Assembly (NCBI RefSeq): GCF_900269665.1
Contig: NZ_LT985361.1
Coordinates: forward strand, 3,964,694-4,028,693
Length of the DNA: 64,000 bases
Direction of reading: 5' to 3'
DNA from: Nocardia suismassiliense
GTDB lineage: Bacteria; Actinomycetota; Actinomycetes; Mycobacteriales; Mycobacteriaceae
A model generated the notes under the pieces. That model was not told the origin of the DNA and did not search any database. It saw only the letters and a list, made by a program, of their open reading frames with translations. The translations under genes and the position numbers were made by a program. Of this stretch, positions 52,920 to 61,872 are shown in pieces; positions within the stretch are counted from its first letter, which is position 1, and every line of letters starts with the position of its first letter.

Positions 52920-54237
52920 TCTGGTCATCCGATCCCGGCGGGTCGCGCTGCCGGAGGGGATCCGCGCGGCCGCGATTGCCGTGCGGGACGGGAAGATCGT
53001 GGCGCTGGCGGACTACGAGGCGGTGCTGCCCGCGGCGGCGACCACTGACCTCGCGGATCTCGTCGTGCTGCCGGGTCTGGTGGATTCGCATGTGCACGTC
53101 AACGAGCCGGGGCGGACCGAGTGGGAGGGTTTCGCCACGGCGACCAAGGCGGCCGCGGCGGGCGGGGTGACCACGATCGTGGACATGCCGCTGAACTCGC
53201 TGCCGCCGACGGTCACTGTGCCGTATTTGGAGACCAAGCGGTCTGTTGCGGCGGGGCAGTGTCATGTCGATGTCGCGTTCTGGGGCGGTGCTATTCCTGG
53301 CAACCTGGCGTCGCTGCGGCCGTTGCACGAGGCGGGCGTGGTCGGCTTCAAATGCTTTCTGTCACCGTCCGGGGTGGATGAATTTCCGCCGCTGGGGCTC
53401 GGTGAGGTCGAGCAGGTGATGCGGGAGCTCGCGGCCTTCGACGGACTGCTGGTCGTACACGCCGAAGATCCGGTGCGGCTGCATGATCCGGTCGACGGGT
53501 CGTATCGCGCGTTCCTGGATTCGCGGCCGGGGGCGGCGGAAAAGGCTGCGGTGCAGGAGGTTATCGCACTGGCCGAAGCGACCGGCGTGCGCGCGCACAT
53601 CCTGCATGTCTCGGCGGCGGCCTGTCTCGAACCGCTGGCCGCGGCGCAGGCGCGTGGGGTGCGGATCACCGCGGAGACCTGCCCGCACTATCTGACGCTG
53701 TCGGCGGCCGAGGCGTCGTCCACCGCGTTCAAGTGCTGCCCGCCGATCCGTGACGCGGGTAACCAGGACGCGCTGTGGCAAGGCCTGGCCGACGGCGTGC
53801 TGTCCTGTGTGGTCTCCGATCATTCGCCGTGCACGCCCGAGCTGAAGGAAGGCGACTTCGCGACCGCCTGGGGCGGCATCTCGTCGTTGCAGATCGGGTT
53901 GCCCGCCGTGTGGACCGCAGCCGCCGAGCGCGGCTTCCGGCTGACCGATGTGGTCCGCTGGATGGCCGCCGCACCCGCCGAACTGGCCGGGCTGTCGCAC
54001 AAGGGGCGCATCGCGATCGGGTGCGACGCCGACCTGGTGGCGTTCGATCCGTGGGCGCCGATCACGGTCGATCCGGGCGCGCTGGCGCACAAGAATCCGG
54101 TCACGCCCTACGGCGGGCGGGAACTGCGCGGGCTCGTGCACGCTACTTGGCTGCGCGGGCGGGTCGTCGGCAACGGTCACCCGCCCGCGGGCAGCCTGAT
54201 CTCCTTGCACCACAACCGGATAGGGAACCATGTCTGA
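52912..54237 (+). CDS. allB: Allantoinase
   Basis: A 441-residue metal-dependent amidohydrolase that opens allantoin to allantoate. The HxH motif is VDSHVHVNEPGRTEWEGF (about 60-77). The metal-bridging Lys is in VGFKCFLS, the further His residues are in VVHAED and HILHVS, and the Asp is in SDHSPC. The start overlaps the glycerate kinase stop by 8 bp. It links uricase-branch allantoin to the Alc step. Other cyclic amidohydrolases (hydantoinase) are less likely because of the operon context. Confidence 0.92.
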   Translation: MHDLVIRSRRVALPEGIRAAAIAVRDGKIVALADYEAVLPAAATTDLADLVVLPGLVDSHVHVNEPGRTEWEGFATATKAAAAGGVTTIVDMPLNSLPPTVTVPYLETKRSVAAGQCHVDVAFWGGAIPGNLASLRPLHEAGVVGFKCFLSPSGVDEFPPLGLGEVEQVMRELAAFDGLLVVHAEDPVRLHDPVDGSYRAFLDSRPGAAEKAAVQEVIALAEATGVRAHILHVSAAACLEPLAAAQARGVRITAETCPHYLTLSAAEASSTAFKCCPPIRDAGNQDALWQGLADGVLSCVVSDHSPCTPELKEGDFATAWGGISSLQIGLPAVWTAAAERGFRLTDVVRWMAAAPAELAGLSHKGRIAIGCDADLVAFDPWAPITVDPGALAHKNPVTPYGGRELRGLVHATWLRGRVVGNGHPPAGSLISLHHNRIGNHV

Positions 54238-55258
54238 CTTCACCAACCTGCCCGACCTGGCGCTGCGCACGCACCGCGCCGGGGTGGTCGCCGCGAGCGA
54301 CGAGTCGTTCGAAGAGCGGGAAAACCTGATCAACCCGTGGGAACCGCGGTTCGCCGAGCACACCTTCGGGCCCAAGGGCCAGGAGTACGACGGCTGGGAG
54401 ACCCGCCGTCATCGCGGGCCCGGCCACGACTGGGCGATCATCCGGCTCGGTATGCCCGGGGTGATCCGTGGCGTTGTCGTCGACACCGCCTGGTTCAAGG
54501 GCAACTACCCGCCGTTCACGTCCGTCGAGGCCTGCCGCGCTCCCGGCTATCCGTCACCGTCCCAACTGGATTCGGCCGAGTGGGTGGAGATCGTGCCGCG
54601 CAGCGCACTGGGCGGCGACGCGAAACACGAACTCCCCGTTGCCGACGACCGCATCTTCACCCACGTCCGCCTGAACATCTACCCGGACGGCGGCGTCGCA
54701 CGGCTGCGCGTGCACGGCGAGGTCGTCCCGGACCCGACCCTGCTCACCGGCCTCACCGTCGACCTCGCCGCCCTCGAAAACGGCGCTCGAACAGTGGCCT
54801 GCTCCAACATGTTCTACTCCGCGCCCGACAACATGCTCTCGCCCGGCCTGGCCCGCAACCAAGCCGAAGGGTGGGAGACCGCGCGCCGCCGTGACAACGG
54901 AAACGACTGGGCTGTCGTCGAACTCGCGGCCCAGGGTGTACCGGCGCTGATCGAACTCGACACCACCAACCTGCTGTTCAACGCCCCCGGCGAAACCCGC
55001 ATCCTGGGTATCGATCACCAAGGCCCCGAGCCCCTGCCGCCCACCGACGACCCCGCCTGGTTCGAGTTGCTGTCGAGGACAACGCTGCAACCCGACACCC
55101 CGCACCGGTTCCGGCTCGCGCCGTCCACCCGCCCGGCCACGCATGTGCGCGTAGACATCTATCCGGACGGTGGTATCGCCCGGCTGCGCGTGCTCGGCGC
55201 GCTCACCGCCGCAGCCGAACGTGCGCTGAACGCCCGCTGGTTGTCGAACGGGAACTGA
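54230..55258 (+). CDS. alc: Allantoicase
   Basis: A 342-residue enzyme that splits allantoate into (S)-ureidoglycolate and urea. It has two repeated jelly-roll Alc domains, about 10-175 and 185-340. In both, the repeat includes DGWETRRHRGPGHDWAIIRL or the parallel EGWETARRRDNGNDWAVVEL, and the THVRxxIYPDGGxARLRxxG motif occurs in each. The start overlaps allB by 8 bp. It is the last gene of the operon, followed after 7 bp by a strong hairpin. No ureidoglycolate lyase gene follows. Confidence 0.93.
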   Translation: MSDFTNLPDLALRTHRAGVVAASDESFEERENLINPWEPRFAEHTFGPKGQEYDGWETRRHRGPGHDWAIIRLGMPGVIRGVVVDTAWFKGNYPPFTSVEACRAPGYPSPSQLDSAEWVEIVPRSALGGDAKHELPVADDRIFTHVRLNIYPDGGVARLRVHGEVVPDPTLLTGLTVDLAALENGARTVACSNMFYSAPDNMLSPGLARNQAEGWETARRRDNGNDWAVVELAAQGVPALIELDTTNLLFNAPGETRILGIDHQGPEPLPPTDDPAWFELLSRTTLQPDTPHRFRLAPSTRPATHVRVDIYPDGGIARLRVLGALTAAAERALNARWLSNGN

Positions 55259-55265
55259 ACTCGCG

Positions 55266-55293
55266 CGACCGCCCCTGACATCAGGGGCGGTCG
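55266..55293 (+). terminator. Operon-end hairpin after alc
   Basis: CGACCGCCCCTG (55266-55277) pairs perfectly with CAGGGGCGGTCG (55282-55293) around an ACAT loop. It starts 8 bp after the alc stop. There is no T run, but the 12-bp GC-rich stem is typical of actinobacterial terminators and marks the end of the glyoxylate/allantoin operon. Confidence 0.8.
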
Positions 55294-55352
55294 GCGGCCC
55301 GGCACGCGCGGTAGTGTCCGATCATGTCGCACCTTTTTGTCTGTTGCGCACG

Positions 55353-56099
55353 ATGACCGTCTATGACGCGACGGGGCGGACGTATGCGCTGACCCGGCGG
55401 CCTGATCCGCGGATTGCCGAGGCTATCGGGGTGGCGCTGGATGGCATGGCGTCGGTGGTGAATGTTGGTGCGGGGACTGGTTCTTATGAGCCGGGCCGGA
55501 CGGTGCTGGCGGTGGAGCCGAGTCGGGTGATGATTGCTCAGCGGCCGGTGGGGGCGGCTCCTGCGGTGCGCGCGGTTGCCGAATGCCTGCCGGTGGGTAG
55601 TGGGGCGGTGGATGCGGCGTTGGCGGTGCTGACTATTCATCACTGGGGTGATCTCGAGCAAGGGGTGGCCGAGATGGTTCGGGTTGCGCGGCGGCGGGTT
55701 GCGATTCTGACTTGGGATCATGCGGTGTTCCGGGAGTTCTGGCTGGTTCGGGACTATTTGCCTGCGGCTGCGGTGACGGACGCGAGGCTTGCGGTGTCGC
55801 TGGGGCGGCTCACGGGATTGCTGGAGGATCCTGAGGTGCAGGTGGTTCCGGTGCCGCATGATTGCGTCGACGGGTTCGGGGGTGCCTACTGGCGTAGGCC
55901 TGAGGCGTATCTCGACGAGACGGTGCAGGCGGGGATGTCGATGCTGGCGCTCACGCCGAAACCGATGCTGCAACAAGGGTTGTCGCGATTGAAGGAGGAC
56001 CTGGAGACCGGCGCATGGCAGACCAGATACGCCGACCTCCTCGAACGGCCGCACCTGGATCTAGGGTATCGGCTCGTTACCGCGGACCTGCCGGGTTGA
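55353..56099 (+). CDS. Class I SAM-dependent methyltransferase
   Basis: A 248-residue methyltransferase. Motif I is VVNVGAGTGSYEPG (about 31-44), the acidic end of beta-2 is the Glu of LAVEPSRVM, and motif IV is AVDAALAVLTIHHWGDLEQG. The second half has Trp- and Tyr-rich segments that would bind a substrate. It belongs to the Methyltransf_11/UbiE-like group, substrate unknown. It starts at ATG 55353, 60 bp after the terminator of the alc operon, and ends 33 bp from the end of the second glycerate kinase gene, which comes from the other strand. Confidence 0.83.
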   Translation: MTVYDATGRTYALTRRPDPRIAEAIGVALDGMASVVNVGAGTGSYEPGRTVLAVEPSRVMIAQRPVGAAPAVRAVAECLPVGSGAVDAALAVLTIHHWGDLEQGVAEMVRVARRRVAILTWDHAVFREFWLVRDYLPAAAVTDARLAVSLGRLTGLLEDPEVQVVPVPHDCVDGFGGAYWRRPEAYLDETVQAGMSMLALTPKPMLQQGLSRLKEDLETGAWQTRYADLLERPHLDLGYRLVTADLPG

Positions 56100-56132
56100 G
56101 AGGTCACCCGCCAGGTCGCTCGGCGGCAGGGC

Positions 56133-57263
56133 TCATCGAATGCCGGCCGACTCCAGCAGGCGGGAATGCCCGATCTCGCGGCCGATCCGGACGAGCAGCT
56201 CGGCCGTCAAAGCGGGATCGCGCGCGGTGTCTCGATCGGTGTAGTCGGTCAGCGCGTAGACCTCGGCGAAACCTGTTCGACCCCACCGAGTTCGAGGCAC
56301 TTCGTTGCGCCCCGCGACGGCGATGACGGGTACCGGCCTGGCTCGCCCTGCGACGGCAGCGGGTAACTTTCCGTGCTCGGACTGCGTATCGAGGCTGCCC
56401 TCACCTGTGATGACCAGATCCGCTTGGGCGCAATGGCGATCGAAGTCGAGCAGGTCGAGGAAGAACTCGGCCCCGGAGGTCATCCGAGCGCCGAGCAGCA
56501 TGGCGGCGAACCCGAGCCCGCCCGCGCTGCCTGCCCCCGGGGATGCGGCACAGCGCGCGGCTTCCGGAAAGCTGTTGCGAGCCAATGCGTCCACCATGTG
56601 GCGCAGGCCCCGATCGAGCAGGCGTACCTCCGTCGGATCAGCCCCTTTCTGCGGACCGTACACGGACGCAGCACCTTCGGGCCCGGTCAACGGATTGGTG
56701 ACGTCGGAGGCGAGCACGAGGTCGACCGACGGTAGGCGTACCGCCGCCGAGGTATCGATCGAGGCGATGTCGAGCAGCGCCCGCCCACTCGGCGGCAAGA
56801 TTCGCCCGGTCTGATCGGTGAACCGAAATCCGAAGGCGGTCAGTAATCCCATGCCGCCGTCGGTGCCTGCGCTGCCACCGAGCGCCAGCACCACGCGGCG
56901 CGGCGACAGTCGCAGTGCTTGCCGAATCGCCTGTCCGAAGCCGAGACTCGACGCGTCCAGGGGTCGCATCCGCCCGCCGGGCAGCGTGGCCAGCCCGCAG
57001 GTGCCGGCGACCTCGACGATCACCGTGTCGCCACGGACCGCCATGGTGGCACGGCGCGGCGTCCCCACGGCACCGGCGACGGTGCACGCCTTGCGGGAGA
57101 ACCCGGCCGCGACGGCGGCGTCGACACTGCCGTCACCACCGTCGGCGAGCGGGAGCTCCGTACTGTCGACGCCGGCCCCGGCCAGCCCCTCGGCCAGCCG
57201 GCGCGCTACCGCCGCGGCGGTCAGGCTCCCCTTGAACTTGTCGGGCGCGACCAAGACCCTCAT
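56133..57263 (-). CDS. Glycerate kinase, second copy
   Basis: A 376-residue kinase of the same family as 51738-52919, with VLVAPDKFKGSLTAAAVA (3-20), LPLADGGDGSVDAAVAA, LALGGSAGTDGGMGLL, SDVTNPLTGPEGAASVYGPQ and VITGEGSLDTQS. It is the last gene of the three-gene - strand operon: its ATG overlaps the stop of the transporter gene (ATGA). It presumably phosphorylates glycerate formed from tartrate by the dehydrogenase at the head of that operon, while the first copy serves the glyoxylate pathway. Confidence 0.89.
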   Translation of the reverse strand: MRVLVAPDKFKGSLTAAAVARRLAEGLAGAGVDSTELPLADGGDGSVDAAVAAGFSRKACTVAGAVGTPRRATMAVRGDTVIVEVAGTCGLATLPGGRMRPLDASSLGFGQAIRQALRLSPRRVVLALGGSAGTDGGMGLLTAFGFRFTDQTGRILPPSGRALLDIASIDTSAAVRLPSVDLVLASDVTNPLTGPEGAASVYGPQKGADPTEVRLLDRGLRHMVDALARNSFPEAARCAASPGAGSAGGLGFAAMLLGARMTSGAEFFLDLLDFDRHCAQADLVITGEGSLDTQSEHGKLPAAVAGRARPVPVIAVAGRNEVPRTRWGRTGFAEVYALTDYTDRDTARDPALTAELLVRIGREIGHSRLLESAGIR

Positions 57264-58558
57264 GCGTCGAGCACCCTGATCAACGTCGCCGCCGAGATCA
57301 CCGTGGTCACCCCGCCGATGCGCGTCGAGATCTGCGCGAACGGCATCAAATTCATCCGGTTCGAGGCCGAAAGGATTGCCACATCACCGGTTCCGCCGAG
57401 ACCGCTGTGGCACACGGTGACCAAGGAGGCGTCGACGGGATACATGCCGATCGCGCGACCGACCCAGAAGCCGGTGGCCGCCATCGCGAGTACCACGGCG
57501 ACACAGGCCGCCACGTAACCCACCGACAGCACACCCATGATGCTCTTCAACGGCAGATACAGCATGCCGAGACCGATCATGGTCGGGTAGATGAAGTATC
57601 GCGAGATGACGGTGTAGATGCCGCGCACACTGTCCTCGACGGCGGGCGGGAAGACATTGAACAGCTTGCAGAACACCGACATGACGATCACGAGCACCGG
57701 CGCCGGTAGATGCACGAACTCTTCCAGCAGCGTGGCCAGGACGAACAGGCCACAGATGAGCAGCACGCCGAGCGCGTGGTTGCGGGCGGGGAAATCGGGC
57801 TGGGGGATCGGCGGGGCCGCGAGGGGATCGGTGGGCACCTTCACCAATTGACCGCCACCGTCGAGTTGCGGGCGCCGGTCACCGAGTCTGCGCAACAGCC
57901 CGGCGGTGATCACCGCGGCGATATTGCCGATGATCGCGGCTGGAATGAGCTCGGCGACATAGCTTCCCGGTGAGCCACCCAACGCCGACGCGTAAGCGGA
58001 AGAGAGCGGGATGACCCCCTCGCCGATGCCGCCGCCGATGATCGGCACCACGATGTAGAACAGCGCCCGATGGAAGCTGTAGCCGAAGGCCATGGCGACG
58101 CCGATGCCCACCGAGACCGCCGCGGCCGTGCCGAGCACGAGCGGCGCGAAGATGCGGATCAACCCGCCGACCATCACCTTCCGGCTCATCCCGAGGATGC
58201 TGCCGACCACCAGGGTGCAGATGACGAAGTAGAGGAAGTTGGCCTCCTTCATCAACGAGTTCACCGCCGCCAAGGTGTTGTCGTTGAACGCGCCGAAGTA
58301 CACCAGCACCGAGGGCGTCATCAAGCAGATGAGCGCGCCGCCACCGATTTTGGAGATCACCGGCAGCCGGTTGCCCAACGGGCCGAGCAGCATGCCGAGG
58401 CCGACGATCACGGCGAGCCCGCCGATCATGTTCTCGGGTATGGCGTCGAAGAGCCCGGCGGCGAGCACCCCTGCGGTCAGGATGACCGGGACGATCAGCG
58501 GCATGCCGTCGAGGGTGGGCAGCGCGAACGACCGCGCGGGGCGTGCTTGCAGACTCAT
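57260..58558 (-). CDS. 2-hydroxycarboxylate transporter (CitS/MleP family)
   Basis: A 432-residue membrane transporter with about 11-12 hydrophobic segments. The two re-entrant GG loops of the 2HCT family are visible: GGGIGEGVIPLSSAYASALG in the first half and VCHSGLGGTGDVAILSASNR in the second, both holding substrate-site residues. It carries citrate-, malate- or tartrate-like acids with Na+ or H+. The ATG at 58558 overlaps the stop of the dehydrogenase gene, and its own stop overlaps the glycerate kinase start, so all three are one coupled operon. Confidence 0.88.
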   Translation of the reverse strand: MSLQARPARSFALPTLDGMPLIVPVILTAGVLAAGLFDAIPENMIGGLAVIVGLGMLLGPLGNRLPVISKIGGGALICLMTPSVLVYFGAFNDNTLAAVNSLMKEANFLYFVICTLVVGSILGMSRKVMVGGLIRIFAPLVLGTAAAVSVGIGVAMAFGYSFHRALFYIVVPIIGGGIGEGVIPLSSAYASALGGSPGSYVAELIPAAIIGNIAAVITAGLLRRLGDRRPQLDGGGQLVKVPTDPLAAPPIPQPDFPARNHALGVLLICGLFVLATLLEEFVHLPAPVLVIVMSVFCKLFNVFPPAVEDSVRGIYTVISRYFIYPTMIGLGMLYLPLKSIMGVLSVGYVAACVAVVLAMAATGFWVGRAIGMYPVDASLVTVCHSGLGGTGDVAILSASNRMNLMPFAQISTRIGGVTTVISAATLIRVLDA

Positions 58559-59661
58559 GACCGGCTCACGGGCGCCATCGACGTCGCGGACTCGAGCTGC
58601 GCACGCACCTGTCCGCCAACGGATTCCGTCGTCTGCGACCCGCCCATGTCCGGCGTCAACGCCGACTCGCCGCGGGAGAGCACTGTTTCGATGGCCGCCA
58701 GCACGGCGTCGGCGGCGTCCTGCTCGCCGAGGTGCTCGAGCATCATCGCTCCGCTCCAGATCTGGCCGATCGGATTGGCGATGCCCTGTCCGGCAATGTC
58801 GGGGGCCGAGCCGTGCACGGGTTCGAAAAGGCTGGGAAAGAGGCGCTCGGGGTTGATGTTTCCGCTCGGCGCGATGCCGATGGTGCCGGTGCACGCCGGG
58901 CCGAGGTCGGACAGAATATCGCCGAACAGATTGCTCGCGACGACCACGTCGAACCAGTCCGGGTGCAGCACGAAATTGGCCGTCAAAATATCGATGTGAT
59001 ACTTGTCGACCTCGATGTCGGGGTAGTCCACCGCCATCGCCGCGACGCGTTCGTCCCAATAGGGCATGGTGATGGAGATGCCATTGCTCTTGGTCGCCGA
59101 CGTGAGGTGCCGCTTCGGGCGTCGCTGGGCTAGTTCGAAGGCGTACTTCAGTATTCGGTCGACGCCAGTCCTGGTCATCACGGTCTCCTGCAACACCGTT
59201 TCCCGGTCGGTGCCCTCGAAAATCTTGCCGCCGATGCTCGAGTACTCGCCCTCGGTGTTCTCCCGGACCACGTAGAAATCGACCTCACCGGCCTGCCGAC
59301 CGGCCAGCGGGCTGGTGATGCCGCGCAGCAGCCGGACCGGTCGCAGGCTGACGTACTGGTCGAAGTGCCGCCGGAACTGCAGCAGGCTGCCCCACAGCGA
59401 GATGTGGTCCGGCACCACCTCGGGCCAGCCGACGGCGCCGAAGTAGATGGCATCGAATCCGGCGAGTTCGTCGAACCAGCGGTCCGGCAGCATTTTCCCC
59501 GTCGCCACATAGTATTCCGCGCTCGCGAAGTCGAATTCGGTGAAATCCAGGGTGAAGTCGAATGCCGCGGCGGCCGCCTCCAAAACCCTGACTCCCTGTG
59601 GCACGACTTCTTTGCCGATACCGTCGCCTGGAATGACCGCAATTCGGTGAGTTGCACCCAT
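58555..59661 (-). CDS. ttuC: Tartrate dehydrogenase/decarboxylase or D-malate dehydrogenase
   Basis: A 368-residue decarboxylating dehydrogenase of the isocitrate/isopropylmalate family. The N-terminal IAVIPGDGIGKEVVPQGVRV, the substrate loop VVRENTEGEYSSIGGKIFEG and the metal site VVASNLFGDILSDLGPACTG are the family marks. The tartrate/D-malate subgroup can oxidise tartrate to oxaloglycolate or convert meso-tartrate to D-glycerate. The downstream glycerate kinase makes the second route likely. The ATG at 59661 is preceded by GGAGC. It heads the operon and is divergent from the LysR regulator. Confidence 0.85.
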   Translation of the reverse strand: MGATHRIAVIPGDGIGKEVVPQGVRVLEAAAAAFDFTLDFTEFDFASAEYYVATGKMLPDRWFDELAGFDAIYFGAVGWPEVVPDHISLWGSLLQFRRHFDQYVSLRPVRLLRGITSPLAGRQAGEVDFYVVRENTEGEYSSIGGKIFEGTDRETVLQETVMTRTGVDRILKYAFELAQRRPKRHLTSATKSNGISITMPYWDERVAAMAVDYPDIEVDKYHIDILTANFVLHPDWFDVVVASNLFGDILSDLGPACTGTIGIAPSGNINPERLFPSLFEPVHGSAPDIAGQGIANPIGQIWSGAMMLEHLGEQDAADAVLAAIETVLSRGESALTPDMGGSQTTESVGGQVRAQLESATSMAPVSRS

Positions 59662-59738
59662 CGTCGCGTGCTCCGATCTTCTCGATAGCGCCCCTGTATT
59701 CGTTGTCTCGGGGTCGGTCACAACGGTAGGCTCGGACA

Positions 59739-59782
59739 TTCCGCGGCAAAAGCACGGAACGCGAAAGAGACTGTTTCCGGAA
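59739..59782. promoter_or_regulatory. LysR-type binding site in divergent region
   Basis: TTCCG-N11-CGGAA (59739-59759) fits the LysR pattern of an inverted repeat with 11 bp between arms. A further TTCCGGAA (59775-59782) provides an activation-site-like half pair. They sit in the 143-bp region between the dehydrogenase operon and the LysR gene, so they are the probable binding sites of that regulator. Confidence 0.6.
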
Positions 59783-59804
59783 TGGAAAAGACGAGGAGGT
59801 CGCC

Positions 59805-60719
59805 GTGCCCGGCGCGTCCACCGACGACGTGACCTTTTTCGATATCGTCGCCCGCTCCCGCAGCCTGACCGAGGCGGCGCGGGAATTCGGCGTCTCGGTG
59901 TCGTCGGTCAGCAAACGGCTCGCGCAGATGGAGGCGCGGCTTGGCGTACTGCTGGTGCAACGCAGTACGCGCAGGCTGACGCTGACGCCGGAGGGGGAGC
60001 GCTACGCGGCCGGGGCGTCGGTGATCGCCGCCCAGCTCGAGGAGCTGGAGGACTCGATCGCCGAGCAACGGCACGAACTGCGCGGGCGGGTGCACGTCCG
60101 GTCGACGATCGGCCTGGGGCGGGCGCACATCTCGGCGCTGCTCGCGGATTTCGTCGAGCGCAATCCCCAGGTGCAGGTGGACCTGGAGCTGTCGGCGCTG
60201 CCGCTCAATATCGCGGGCACCGGCTTCGATATCGATATCCGGGTCGGCGTGCTGCCGGATTCGCGATTGACCGCCACACGCCTGTGGGTGAACCGCCGGG
60301 TGCTGTGTGCGTCACCGGAGTACCTGCGGCGCAACGGATCACCCGCGACGCTCGACGAACTCGATCAGCACAACTGCATCATCCTGCGCGAGAACGAATC
60401 CGACTATGCGCTGTGGCGGTTCGAGAGTGGCGGAAAGGAACTCGCGGTCCGCGTGGCGGGCAATCTGATCAGCAACGACGGCGACGTGATCACCCGGTGG
60501 TGCCTGGAGGGGCGCGGATTGGTGATGCGCTCGCTCTGGCATGTCGACCCGCTGCTGCGGGATGGTTCGCTGGTCCAGGTGCTGCCGGATATCCAGACGC
60601 CCAGCGCCGACATCTCCGCGCTCTACGCTGCCGCCGCACCGCTGCCGCGCCGAACCCGGGCTGTCATCGATCATTTGAAGGCCGGGCTCGGCCGTCGCAT
60701 CACCGGCGCGGCGCGGTAG
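59805..60719 (+). CDS. LysR-family regulator of the tartrate-type operon
   Basis: A 304-residue LysR protein. The winged HTH (about 5-65) contains SLTEAAREFGVSVSSVSKRL. The effector domain (about 95-300) is complete, with the co-inducer cleft regions VHVRSTIGLGRAHISALL and FDIDIRVGVLPDS. It starts with GTG at 59805 after GAGGAGG. It is divergent from the dehydrogenase-transporter-kinase operon, and a TTCCG-N11-CGGAA site lies between, so it likely activates that operon in the presence of its acid substrate. Confidence 0.88.
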   Translation: MPGASTDDVTFFDIVARSRSLTEAAREFGVSVSSVSKRLAQMEARLGVLLVQRSTRRLTLTPEGERYAAGASVIAAQLEELEDSIAEQRHELRGRVHVRSTIGLGRAHISALLADFVERNPQVQVDLELSALPLNIAGTGFDIDIRVGVLPDSRLTATRLWVNRRVLCASPEYLRRNGSPATLDELDQHNCIILRENESDYALWRFESGGKELAVRVAGNLISNDGDVITRWCLEGRGLVMRSLWHVDPLLRDGSLVQVLPDIQTPSADISALYAAAAPLPRRTRAVIDHLKAGLGRRITGAAR

Positions 60720-60745
60720 CAGGAGCTCCTGTGCCGCAGCCTGTT

Positions 60746-61177
60746 TCAGGCGTACAGCGCGACGAACTTGTCCAGCGACCGCTCGATATCGCCCTTGACC
60801 GCCCGTGCCACCCCGGCACCGATGGGCCCGAACAGCGGCCTGCCGCCGAGCTCGATATCGACGGTCACCTCCGAGCCGTCGCCCTTCGGCGCCACCAGCA
60901 GTTCGAGACCGAGCTTGGTGCCGCCCTTGCCCGCTCCGGTGAGCAGCAGCCGGCGCGGCGGTTCAGCCGCCTTTACCGTCCAGGTCACCCGGTTCCGGAG
61001 TCCCTTGACCGAGGCGACACCGACCAGCTGGGTACCGACGGTCAGCTGCTCGGGCACCTCGCTGCGCCAGGCCTCGTGCATCGTCAGCCACTTGTCGAGA
61101 TCGGCCAGGTTGGACGTGTGCGACCACGCGTCCTCGGGCGAGATCGGCACATCCACGGAGACCTTCAGCTTTGCCAT
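60746..61177 (-). CDS. SRPBCC-family protein (START/polyketide-cyclase-like)
   Basis: A 143-residue helix-grip protein. The pattern KVSVDVPISPEDAWSHTSNL, WTVKAAEPPRRLLLTGAGKG and SEVTVDIELGGRPLFGPIGA, ending in the long helix DIERSLDKFVAL, is that of SRPBCC lipid/ligand-binding proteins common in mycolata. There is no catalytic motif. The ATG at 61177 fits the family start; a longer frame to 61264 adds residues that do not look real. It is convergent with the LysR gene (26 bp). The function is unknown. Confidence 0.75.
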   Translation of the reverse strand: MAKLKVSVDVPISPEDAWSHTSNLADLDKWLTMHEAWRSEVPEQLTVGTQLVGVASVKGLRNRVTWTVKAAEPPRRLLLTGAGKGGTKLGLELLVAPKGDGSEVTVDIELGGRPLFGPIGAGVARAVKGDIERSLDKFVALYA

Positions 61178-61872
61178 GGCCGCATAGTATCCGGTACCCG
61201 GGGTTCGGCGTAGTTGATGTGGGCCGGCGACGGTCCGGGTACCTGCAGACACCTGCTGGCGCACCGTGCGCGGAACCTTCGAACGCGGTCGGGCGACATG
61301 TGGGCAATCTTCAGGGTGGTGGCGCGGCGGACGACTCGGGTGCCGCGGGCCTAGAACAAACTGGACAGGCCAGCAAACTTCCGCGCGGAAGTAAACCGAA
61401 TGCCCTGTTCTGTCAGGCCTTTCCGGACGACATGCCGATAGGCACGGTTGACAGCCTGTCCGTGATATGCGGGACCATTGATAGATCGGATGATGTGTCC
61501 TTTACCCCGACATCGGAAACGTCGCTGGTCAACGCGTGGCAAGCGGTCGTGATCGCCAGTGGCGCAGCATTATTGCGCATCGCGCGGCACCCGTCATCTG
61601 TTGTCTGCAAACGCAATCATGTGACCCGATCTGGCGAGAACTAGTTGCATTGCTGCTAATGTCGGTCCGTCGGGTTCTGGTAACTGTTCGGACACAATCT
61701 GTTGTTCGGCGGTTGCCGGTCCTCCGACGTGGACCAGATCCGACCAGGGTGTGCTGGTCGGCGTCGCGAGGAAGGCGAGACGAACCACCATGACAGACAG
61801 TCGATGCGGCCTCGTGCATCCGCACTCGCAAGTGCTCCCAATCCTCGGCGCCAATCGACGACGAAAGAACTG
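61178..61872. other. Gene-poor interval before the conservon
   Basis: Nearly 700 bp with no convincing gene: the short frames present lack ribosome binding sites and family features. It holds a 16-bp palindrome ACTTCCGCGCGGAAGT (61377-61392) and presumably the promoter of the conservon at its right end. The sequence is less GC-rich than its surroundings at about 61400-61680. It may contain a small RNA or remnants of a lost gene, but I cannot show either. Confidence 0.4.

Noticed and set aside
60720..60731. CAGGAGCTCCTG palindrome between the LysR and SRPBCC genes
   Set aside because: A 12-bp palindrome without loop between convergent stops; too short to call a terminator or operator.
61171..61644. 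A 157-codon + strand frame before the conservon
   Set aside because: No ribosome binding site or domain, and it overlaps the start of the SRPBCC gene. It looks non-coding.
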